A stretch of 14,619 nucleotides of DNA from positions 1-14,619 of the forward strand of contig DAOOVW010000040.1 in assembly GCA_035370465.1 (NCBI GenBank). The letters are read 5' to 3'. The notes beneath the pieces are model-generated. The model saw only the letters and a list, made by a program, of their open reading frames with translations. It made no database searches and had not been told where the DNA came from. Source of the stretch: a bacterium (GTDB lineage Bacteria > Ratteibacteria > UBA8468 > B48-G9 > JAFGKM01). The position numbers and the translations under genes were made by a program. Shown piece after piece: positions 8,249 to 14,490 of the stretch; within the stretch, counting starts at the first letter, position 1; every line of letters starts with the position of its first letter.

Positions 8249-9754
8249 GGAGTAAAAAAATATCTTGCAATTGACTTGGGTGCAGAATCAGGTAGAGGTA
8301 TTGTTGGGGAATTTAATGGAGAGAAAATAAAAATCAAAGAAATTCATAGATTTCCTACTTATAATACAAATGTTTTTTCTCATATTTTCTGGGATGTCTT
8401 AAAAATATTTGATGAAATAAAGATTATTTTAAAAAAAACGAAAGAGGAGGGAGAAATAAGTGGAGTTGGGGTGACAACATGGGGAGTGGATTGTGCATAT
8501 ATTGGAGGAGGAAATCTCTTACTATCAAATCCATTTCATTATAGAGATAGCAGAACAGATGGAATTATGGAGGAAGTTTTTAGTATTATTCCAAAAGAAG
8601 AAATTTTTGAAAAAACAGGAATTCAATTTATGCCTATAAATACTCTTTATCAACTATATTCTACAAAAAAGGAATTTCCATATATAATTAACTCAACTGA
8701 AAAATTATTATTTATGCCTGACCTTTTTAACTTCTTTCTTACAGGAAAGAAATTTTCAGAATATACAATTGCAACAACTTCTCAAATGTATAATTCTTTA
8801 TTAGAAGGACAGGATAAAGCGCCACGAGGAAACTGGGCTTATGATATTATTGAGAAATTGAATATACCAGTTAGCATTCTGCCAGAAGTAATTTCGCCAG
8901 GAACATTTTTGGGTAAAATGGAAAAGGGTATTTCAGAAGAAATTGGATTGGAAGATATAAATATTTATGCAGTTTGTTCTCATGACACATCTTCTGCTGT
9001 TGTTTCTATTCCTGCAAAAGAAGAAAAATATGCTTATATTTCTTCTGGAACATGGTCTCTTTTAGGAGTTGAACTATTTCAACCAATAATAAATGATAAA
9101 AGTTTTAATTACAATTTTACAAATGAAGGAGGTTTTGGTGGGAGTATTACATTTCTCAAAAACATTATGGGATTATGGATTTTACAGGAATGCAGAAGAT
9201 ATTGGGAAAAAGAAGGTAATTACTATGACTATCCAACTTTAACTGAAATTGCTATAAATTCACAGCCATTTTATTCATTTATTGATGTTAATGATGGGGT
9301 ATTTTTATTCCCTGGTAATATGCCAGAGAAAATAAAGGAATATTGTAAAAAAACAGGACAGAAAATACCAGAGGAAATTGGACAAATTGTTCGTGTTATT
9401 CTTGAAAGTTTGGCATTAGAATATAGATATAACATTGAAAATCTTGAACAAATAATAGAAGAAAAAATAGATGTGGTACATATTGTTGGAGGAGGAAGCC
9501 AAAATAAACTATTATCTCAATTTTCTGCCTCATCAATGAAAAAAATTGTTATAACAGGCCCATCAGAAGCAACAGGTATCGGCAATTTACTTGTTCAAGC
9601 AATAGGGGATAATGAAATATCAGATGTTTCGCAGTTAAGAGAAATTGTAAGAAACTCATTTCCTCTGATTGTTTTTCAACCAAGAGATACTTCAAATTGG
9701 GAAGAAAGTTATGAGAAATATAAAAAATTGAAGGAGTTTCATGATGGATTGTAA
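8246..9754 (+). CDS. rhaB: Rhamnulokinase (FGGY family)
   Basis: RhaB phosphorylates L-rhamnulose to rhamnulose-1-phosphate in the cytoplasm. The 502 residues match the usual length of about 480-500. Motifs in order are the N-terminal phosphate loop YLAIDLGAESGR (6-17, D10), TTWGVD (77-82), HYRD (98-101), SHDTSSAV (245-252, likely catalytic base D247), SSGTWSLLG (266-274), FLKNIMGLW (303-311) and the adenosine motif GGGSQN (415-420). TTWGVD and NIMGLWILQE point to rhamnulokinase within FGGY; L-fuculokinase is the alternative. The ATG at 8246 is the only standard start before the phosphate loop, yet it lacks a Shine-Dalgarno and may be coupled to a mini-ORF. No rhamnose isomerase or aldolase gene is in view. 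Its 3' end overlaps fchA by 14 bases. Confidence 0.92.
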   Translation: MGVKKYLAIDLGAESGRGIVGEFNGEKIKIKEIHRFPTYNTNVFSHIFWDVLKIFDEIKIILKKTKEEGEISGVGVTTWGVDCAYIGGGNLLLSNPFHYRDSRTDGIMEEVFSIIPKEEIFEKTGIQFMPINTLYQLYSTKKEFPYIINSTEKLLFMPDLFNFFLTGKKFSEYTIATTSQMYNSLLEGQDKAPRGNWAYDIIEKLNIPVSILPEVISPGTFLGKMEKGISEEIGLEDINIYAVCSHDTSSAVVSIPAKEEKYAYISSGTWSLLGVELFQPIINDKSFNYNFTNEGGFGGSITFLKNIMGLWILQECRRYWEKEGNYYDYPTLTEIAINSQPFYSFIDVNDGVFLFPGNMPEKIKEYCKKTGQKIPEEIGQIVRVILESLALEYRYNIENLEQIIEEKIDVVHIVGGGSQNKLLSQFSASSMKKIVITGPSEATGIGNLLVQAIGDNEISDVSQLREIVRNSFPLIVFQPRDTSNWEESYEKYKKLKEFHDGL

Positions 9755-10382
9755 TTTCCTTTCTGACTCTTTAATTACCTATCTTGAAAAAATATCATCT
9801 AAAACATCAATTCCTGGTGGTGGAAGTGTTGTATCTCTCGTTTCCTCTTTAAGTTGTTCACTTCTTGATATGGTTTTGAATTACACTATTGGAAAAGAAA
9901 AATATAAAAAATATGAAAATAAGTTCATTGATATTAAAAACAAAAATCAAAAGATTAAAAAGGTTCTTTATTCTTATATTGAAGAAGATAGCAAAATTTA
10001 TAAAAAAATAAAAGAAAACTCAAAAAATGAGGAGAAACAGCAAATTTATCTTGAAAAATCAATTCAAATGCATAATGAAATATGTAATTATATGGCTGAT
10101 TTAATTGCCTTTTCCTTTTTTGTTGCAAAATATGGAAACAAACACTTAATTTCTGATTCAGGAATTGTTGCTATTCTATCTCTTTCATCTTTTAAAGGTG
10201 CAAAACTAAATATTTTGATAAATATTAAGTATATTGATGAAAATGGTAAGAATAAATATCTGCCACTTATGAAGATATTGAATAAGAAAGAAAAAGAACT
10301 TGAAAAAAAGGTAGAGATAATTTATAACTATGCAGTCGAAAAAATAGGAGTTCAAAATGGGAGATATTATAGATGGAAATAA
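9741..10382 (+). CDS. fchA: Cyclodeaminase/cyclohydrolase family protein (FTCD C-terminal type)
   Basis: This 213-residue, mostly helical protein belongs to the formiminotransferase-cyclodeaminase C-terminal family, whose stand-alone members act as methenyl-THF cyclohydrolase (FchA) or formimino-THF cyclodeaminase. The family loop PGGGS is at 25-29 and the second conserved segment, SDSGIVAILSLSSFKGAKLNILINI, at 138-162. The length is normal for a single-domain member; no formiminotransferase domain is present, which argues against histidine degradation. AAGGAG at 9731-9736 sits 4 bases before the ATG at 9741 and 7 before the ATG at 9744, so the second Met may be the true start. It overlaps rhaB by 14 bases and folD by 26, implying translational coupling. 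With a lysine-less FolD next door, the cyclohydrolase role is favoured. Confidence 0.85.
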   Translation: MMDCNFLSDSLITYLEKISSKTSIPGGGSVVSLVSSLSCSLLDMVLNYTIGKEKYKKYENKFIDIKNKNQKIKKVLYSYIEEDSKIYKKIKENSKNEEKQQIYLEKSIQMHNEICNYMADLIAFSFFVAKYGNKHLISDSGIVAILSLSSFKGAKLNILINIKYIDENGKNKYLPLMKILNKKEKELEKKVEIIYNYAVEKIGVQNGRYYRWK

Positions 10383-11220
10383 AATTGCACAAAGAATAAC
10401 AGATAATACAAAAAAAGAAATAGAGGAATTAAAAGAAAAAGGAATTTATCCAAAACTTGTTGCAGTTAGTGTTGGTGAAAATCCGGCAAGTTCTGTTTAT
10501 ATAAAACAACAGAAAAAAAATTGTGAAAAAATAGGGATTGAATATGAGTTAAAAAAATTACCTGAAAGTTATAATGAAAATCAGATAATATCTTTTATTG
10601 AAGAACTTAATTTGGACAATAAGATTACAGGGATAATTTTGCAACTACCTTTACCTTCTGGCATAGATGTAAAAAATATCCAATCAAAAATCTCACCAAT
10701 AAAAGATGTTGAAGGAGTAAATCCAGTAAATCTTGGATGGATTATTTATGGCAAACCGTTTCTTGCACCTTGTACTGCACTTGCAGTAAAAAAAATTATT
10801 GATTCTTTAAACATTGACCTTTATGGAAAAGAAGTTGTTATGGTTGGTCATAGTGATATTGTTGGGAAACCAGTTGCTTTACTTCTTGTAAATGAATTTG
10901 CAACAACCTGTATCTGTCATATTGGAACATCGGATAAAGGTAACCTTGAGACGCATATAAGGAGAGCAGAAATTTTAATTGTTGCAGTTGGGAAGGCAAA
11001 TCTTATACCTGGTGATTGGGTAAAAGAAGGAAGTATTGTGATAGATATTGGAATAAACAGAGTAGGAGACAGAATTGTTGGGGATGTTGAATATGAAAAG
11101 GCAAAAGAAAAGGCATCCTTAATTACTCCTGTTCCAGGAGGAGTTGGTCCAGTTACAACTGCAATTCTTTTAAGAAATATTGTTATGGCAGCAAAGAGTA
11201 CTGTTAACCTACGAAGTTAA
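10357..11220 (+). CDS. folD: Methylene-THF dehydrogenase, cyclohydrolase lysine replaced
   Basis: FolD oxidises 5,10-methylene-THF to methenyl-THF and usually also hydrolyses that to 10-formyl-THF. The 287 residues have normal length and motifs: LQLPLP (95-100, with Q96), KDVEGVNP (116-123, with D117), the Rossmann segment VVMVGHSDIVGKP (160-172) and PVPGGVGPVT (258-267). The striking change is at YIKQQKK (48-54). In the YxxxK motif the lysine essential for cyclohydrolase (Lys54 in E. coli, Lys56 in human) is Gln52; the flanking alignment is gapless. His165 replaces the Arg that usually contacts the NADP phosphate (GRS), suggesting NAD use. TAGGAG (10345-10350) precedes the ATG, which overlaps fchA. 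The last five residues (VNLRS) and the stop come from the 129-bp repeat. Confidence 0.93.
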   Translation: MGDIIDGNKIAQRITDNTKKEIEELKEKGIYPKLVAVSVGENPASSVYIKQQKKNCEKIGIEYELKKLPESYNENQIISFIEELNLDNKITGIILQLPLPSGIDVKNIQSKISPIKDVEGVNPVNLGWIIYGKPFLAPCTALAVKKIIDSLNIDLYGKEVVMVGHSDIVGKPVALLLVNEFATTCICHIGTSDKGNLETHIRRAEILIVAVGKANLIPGDWVKEGSIVIDIGINRVGDRIVGDVEYEKAKEKASLITPVPGGVGPVTTAILLRNIVMAAKSTVNLRS

Positions 11221-11330
11221 CAAGTGCTTGAATATCAATGACTTACGATAAATAAGAACTATTTCCGATAAATGAAAAAGTAGAAAGTAGCAAAAGAAAA
11301 ATAAAGAAAAAGCAAAAGGGGAAAACCCCC
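11202..11330 (+). repeat. 129-bp direct repeat, left copy
   Basis: This copy matches 14491-14619 at 128 of 129 positions; the only difference is T11228 versus C14517. It begins at the last base of folD codon 282 and so supplies the gene's last five codons and stop. It opens with two GTTAAC palindromes seven bases apart, contains CGATAAAT twice (11246-11253, 11266-11273) and ends in a small GGGG-AAAA-CCCC hairpin (11318-11329). The repeat probably extends past 11330, but the window ends there in the other copy. No coding capacity is apparent. Confidence 0.95.
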
Positions 11331-11516
11331 TCACCCCGACCTCTCCCCATCGGGGAGAGGAGAGAAAGAGGGAATGTATTTCCTTCTCCCCTTTGCCCGT
11401 CCGCCGTCTTTCCGCCAAAAATCGCAGAGGATTCGCAATGTTTTGTGGCGAATTTTGTGGTGGAGGGGAGAAGGCTCGCCCGTAGTGTATACGCCCAAGG
11501 GATTTAAGGTGAGGGG
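11327..11516. repeat. GC-rich nested fold-back (MITE-like) element
   Basis: About 190 bp of unusually GC-rich DNA folds back on itself at several levels. Outer arms are CCCCTCACC (11327-11335) and GGTGAGGGG (11508-11516). Middle arms are CCTTCTCCCCT (11382-11392) and AGGGGAGAAGG (11464-11474). Inner arms are ATTCGC (11431-11436) and GCGAAT (11448-11453). A separate 9-bp hairpin lies at 11340-11360. All four pairings are perfect. The open frame across it (11374-11586) is not credible as a gene. A non-autonomous mobile repeat or a structured RNA are both possible. Its left edge overlaps the end of the direct repeat. Confidence 0.6.
11340..11360. repeat. Strong GC hairpin after folD
   Basis: Arms CCTCTCCCC (11340-11348) and GGGGAGAGG (11352-11360) pair perfectly around the loop ATC. 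There is no T-tract after it on either strand, so it is not a standard intrinsic terminator, though it could protect or pause the folD transcript. CCCTCACCCC-GACCTCTCCCC palindromes of this type recur between genes in many bacterial genomes. Confidence 0.7.
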
Positions 11517-11642
11517 AAAGGTTTTTACTGTATGTATAAACTCAAATGGGTATAAAACTTATTTTCTTCTTATAATGTTTATATAGGCGTTAGGGTATAG
11601 CATCTACCTTTGTTAAAAAACCCTGTTGCTGTGATGAATATA

Positions 11643-11651
11643 TGATATAAT
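11643..11651 (+). promoter_or_regulatory. Extended -10 promoter of the repeat-bounded module
   Basis: TGATATAAT is a perfect extended -10 element (TG-n-TATAAT). No good -35 box stands at 16-18 bp; TTGCTG (11626-11631) is only 14 bp away. It lies upstream of the nucleotidyltransferase relic and the coiled-coil/AAA+ pair, so the module can be transcribed on its own, independently of folD. Confidence 0.45.
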
Positions 11652-11672
11652 AAACTTACTTAGTGCCTAATT

Positions 11673-11780
11673 ATGGCGGAATTTGGGATTTTCAGAAAAT
11701 ACAAAATAAAATCAGCAGGTCTTTATGGAAGTTGTGCAAAAAGAGAACAAATATTAAATTCTGATGTGATATATGAGTAA
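11673..11780 (+). pseudogene. Truncated MNT-type nucleotidyltransferase relic
   Basis: A 35-codon frame starting at ATG 11673 encodes KIKSAGLYGSCAKREQ followed by ILNSDVIYE and a stop. This matches the start of MNT/MinD-type minimal nucleotidyltransferases (antitoxins of HEPN-MNT pairs), where GLFGSYARGE is followed by S-D-x-D-L. The Gly-Ser of the signature is at 19-20 and the first metal-binding Asp at D31 with normal spacing, but the second Asp is Ile33 and the protein stops at once. Full-length members run to about 100 residues. It is therefore a broken gene rather than a working enzyme. No HEPN partner is visible. Confidence 0.6.
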
Positions 11781-11810
11781 GAACTGAAAACATATCGGAA
11801 AAAATAAAAA

Positions 11811-12605
11811 ATGATTATTTTAATTATTGGGTTAATTATTGGGTTAATTATTATAGCAGTGGAAATTTATTTTGTTGTAAAAGCAAAAAGAAAAGAAAAT
11901 ATGGCGGAAGAGAAAAAGAAAAAAATTGAAGAAACTGCTGAAATAATAAAAAATAAAGCAATATCAGAAGCAGAAGAAAAATTAAAAGGAGCGAATGAAA
12001 AACTTGAAAATATAAAAAGGGAAATGGCGGAAATACAACAGGAAAAAAATAGATCCAAAAAAGAAAGAGAAACAATTGAAAAAATAAAGGAGGAATTAAA
12101 AGAAGAGAAAAAGAGTTTAAATAAAAAAGAGTTTATTCTGATACAAAAAGAATATGAATTAGAGAAAAAAGAACAAGATTTGAGCTTTCAAAAGAAAATG
12201 AATGATGAAGAATTTATACGACAAGAAGAAAATCTTAATAAACTAAGAGCTCGTATAAAAGAAGAATCTTTAAAGGTAGATGAGACAAAAGCAGAGATTC
12301 GCGAGAAAATAATGCTATTACAAGAACAAGAGAAAAGTTTAGCGATGAAAGATAAAGAGAGTAAAAAAATAGAAGAAAATTTGAGGGAACAACAGAGAGA
12401 ATTGATAAAAAGAGAAAAATGGGTAATTTCTAAAGAAAAAGAATTAAATGAAAAAATAGGAGAATACGAAAAAAAGTTAGAAGAAATAGCAGAAATTTCA
12501 AAAAAAGATGCTATTGACATACTTTTGAAAAAAATGGAAAATGAAGCCCAAAAAGAGTTTTTGGAAAAAGGGAAATTAAGAAGTTGGGATGATTTTTTAA
12601 AATAA
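11811..12605 (+). CDS. Membrane-anchored coiled-coil protein, RNase Y stalk-like
   Basis: This 264-residue protein starts with one transmembrane helix (2-23, mostly Ile/Leu/Val) and continues as an unbroken, highly charged coiled coil (about 25-250). Its architecture and C-terminal LEEIAEISKKDAIDILLKKM (223-242) closely follow the N-terminal membrane stalk of RNase Y, where a LERIS-LT-EEAKEILL-like segment ends the coil. In RNase Y that point leads into KH and HD domains; here the protein simply ends (LRSWDDFLK). It can therefore tether or oligomerise something at the membrane but has no nuclease of its own. The Shine-Dalgarno is weak (GGAA at 11797-11800). The AAA+ gene starts 15 bp downstream, the likely partner. 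Generic coiled-coil similarity is the caveat; KE-rich composition inflates matches. Confidence 0.7.
   Translation: MIILIIGLIIGLIIIAVEIYFVVKAKRKENMAEEKKKKIEETAEIIKNKAISEAEEKLKGANEKLENIKREMAEIQQEKNRSKKERETIEKIKEELKEEKKSLNKKEFILIQKEYELEKKEQDLSFQKKMNDEEFIRQEENLNKLRARIKEESLKVDETKAEIREKIMLLQEQEKSLAMKDKESKKIEENLREQQRELIKREKWVISKEKELNEKIGEYEKKLEEIAEISKKDAIDILLKKMENEAQKEFLEKGKLRSWDDFLK
11821..11853 (+). repeat. 12-bp tandem repeat inside the transmembrane segment
   Basis: TAATTATTGGGT occurs twice in a row (11821-11832, 11833-11844) followed by nine bases of a degenerate third unit. It encodes I-I-G-L repeats of the anchor helix. A 12-bp period keeps the frame, so slippage would add or remove exactly four residues from the transmembrane segment. 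Confidence 0.7.
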
Positions 12606-12620
12606 AAGGGATTAAAAAAA

Positions 12621-14462
12621 ATGCAATTAGACGAAAAATTAAAAAACCTATTTCCAAATTTAGTAGTTAACAAAAAACTTGCTTTGACAAAAGAAGTAAG
12701 TAGATTACCAAGATTTATTAGCGAATATTTGATAACGAAATTTTTGGAAAATGACAAATTAAATACAGAAAAACTTTATAATTTTTTAAAAGAGCATTAT
12801 ATATCTCCTGAAGAAAGAAACGATGCTTTACATCAATTAAGAAAAGAAGGGATAAAAATAATTATGGATGAATTTTATGTAGAAATGAAAGTTTCAGGAG
12901 GTATTGCTTCAGAAATTATTCCCGGTTTACACATTCCCTCTTTTCAAATAAATAATGCGTGGGTTAAAGAAGAAGTTCTTGATAATAACAGAGATTTATT
13001 AAGAGGTGGAATGTGGGGACTTGGGAAAATAGAATTATCCAGAAACATTTTGCTAATAACACATTCAATTGATACTCTGTCTTTTCCATATAATTTTAAA
13101 AATATATTTTTAGAAATTTTTATTCAAAAACTTGAAGAATGTGGATTTGAAATAATAACAACAAGTAATAAAGACCCACTTTTTATTTCAAATTATAGAA
13201 AAATTTTTCAACAAATAGAAGAAACAGGAAAAAATTCTTTTAAAATTGATGATATACCAGATGAAATAATAATAAGAATTGGACAAGAATTGTTAGCAAA
13301 TTATATATTTAAACCATTTATAGTATATCAACGAAATGAGAAAGTTTTATCTTTACAAATTCAATATTATTCAATGGCAGAAAAAAGATGGAAACTTTTT
13401 GAGAATAAAGAAGGGAAAGTAAATACTATTGTAGAAGAAGAAATAAAAGAATTTATAATTGAGTCAGTAGTCAAGTTTATTGAAAAAGAAAAAATAACTC
13501 CGGGATTCTATATTACTTTGACAGAATTTACTCCTTATCAAATTTCTTCTATATCTGTCAATCCAATAATTTCAAATAGAAAAGAATTTTCAATTGAAGA
13601 TTGGAAAGACATAATTATCCGGTCAATTGGTTTAGAGCCAAAAAACTATTCACCTAAACAAAAACTATTGGTTTTAACAAGATTAATTCCACTTATTGAA
13701 GCCAATGTTAATTTAATAGAATTTGGGCCAAAAGCAACAGGAAAAACATATATTTATAGGAACTCTTCAATATATACGAGAATTTTTGCAGGTGGAAAAG
13801 TTAGTCCAGCCCAGATATTTTATCACGGGACATATAAAACTATTGGGGAAATTGTAAGAAGAGATTGTATTATTTTTGATGAACTTTCAAAAGTCATTTT
13901 ACCAGAAGAAATGATAAGCAAATTAAAGGATTATATGGTTGATGGATTTTTTGAAAGGTTGGGATTAAAAAGAGCACATAGTGAATGCAGTTTAGTATTT
14001 ATAGATAATGTAGCAGCGAATAACATTGACAATTTAATTAATGAAGATATCCATCCTATAATCAGGGACACTGCTTTTTTAGATAGAATTCATGCTTTTA
14101 TTCAAGGATGGGAATTACCTAAAATTTTGACCTCTGATGAACATCTTGCCCAAGGATTTGGATTTACTTCTGATGTATTATGTGAATTTTTTCATCAAAT
14201 GAAAACTAAAAATTTCATAGAAATTATTGATGAAAAAATTAAACTCATTGGGGAAACTATAACCATTAGAGATGAAAAAGCAATTAAAAAAATAAGTGCA
14301 GGACTACTTAAAATTTTATTCCCTGATAAGAATATCAATAATGAAGAATTATTAGAAATAGTAGAATTTGCTATTGAATTAAGACAAAATGTAAATAAAC
14401 TTCTTTATAAATTATTACCATTTGAATTTTCCTATAGAAATATTAAATGTCAACTCAAATAA
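12621..14462 (+). CDS. BrxL-like AAA+ ATPase without Lon protease domain
   Basis: This 613-residue protein is related to BrxL, the Lon-like ATPase of BREX phage-defence systems. Residues about 1-140 fit the BrxL N-terminal domain (LDEKLKNLFP, ISEYLITKF, YISPEERN, LLRGGMWGLGKIEL). EFSIEDWKDIIIRSIGLEP (322-340) leads into the ATPase: Walker A GPKATGKT (369-376), the IFAGGKVSPAQIFY strand (388-401), Walker B CIIFDE (416-421), sensor Asn463 and DTAFLDRIHAFIQGWELPK (483-501) with Arg489 as likely arginine finger. The chain ends with the GLLKILFPD helical lid (561-569); no Lon Ser-Lys domain follows. About 170 residues (143-313) before the ATPase exceed what I expect in BrxL. No pglZ, pglX or brxC is present. 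AAAGGG (12605-12610) precedes the start. ATPase activity is likely; the biological role is unknown. Confidence 0.85.
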   Translation: MQLDEKLKNLFPNLVVNKKLALTKEVSRLPRFISEYLITKFLENDKLNTEKLYNFLKEHYISPEERNDALHQLRKEGIKIIMDEFYVEMKVSGGIASEIIPGLHIPSFQINNAWVKEEVLDNNRDLLRGGMWGLGKIELSRNILLITHSIDTLSFPYNFKNIFLEIFIQKLEECGFEIITTSNKDPLFISNYRKIFQQIEETGKNSFKIDDIPDEIIIRIGQELLANYIFKPFIVYQRNEKVLSLQIQYYSMAEKRWKLFENKEGKVNTIVEEEIKEFIIESVVKFIEKEKITPGFYITLTEFTPYQISSISVNPIISNRKEFSIEDWKDIIIRSIGLEPKNYSPKQKLLVLTRLIPLIEANVNLIEFGPKATGKTYIYRNSSIYTRIFAGGKVSPAQIFYHGTYKTIGEIVRRDCIIFDELSKVILPEEMISKLKDYMVDGFFERLGLKRAHSECSLVFIDNVAANNIDNLINEDIHPIIRDTAFLDRIHAFIQGWELPKILTSDEHLAQGFGFTSDVLCEFFHQMKTKNFIEIIDEKIKLIGETITIRDEKAIKKISAGLLKILFPDKNINNEELLEIVEFAIELRQNVNKLLYKLLPFEFSYRNIKCQLK

Positions 14463-14490
14463 TTTTATTTGAACCGCTCTTAATGGCATA

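Noticed and set aside
11203..11221. Paired GTTAAC motifs as an integron attC or recombinase core site
   Set aside because: GTTAAC is itself palindromic, the flanks do not fit the attC consensus (GTTRRRY/RYYYAAC), and no integrase gene is present.
11374..11586. 70-codon plus-strand frame in the GC-rich region
   Set aside because: It runs across the fold-back arms, has no recognisable protein features, and its openness follows from base composition; the palindromic structure explains the sequence better.
12188..12757. 189-codon minus-strand frame opposite the coiled-coil gene
   Set aside because: It is the antisense of a Lys/Glu-rich coiled coil, which automatically gives a long Ser/Phe-rich frame; no start signal or domain supports it.
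12621..14462. A complete BREX system
   Set aside because: Only the BrxL-like ATPase is present; no PglZ, PglX, BrxC, BrxA or BrxB homologue can be read in the window.
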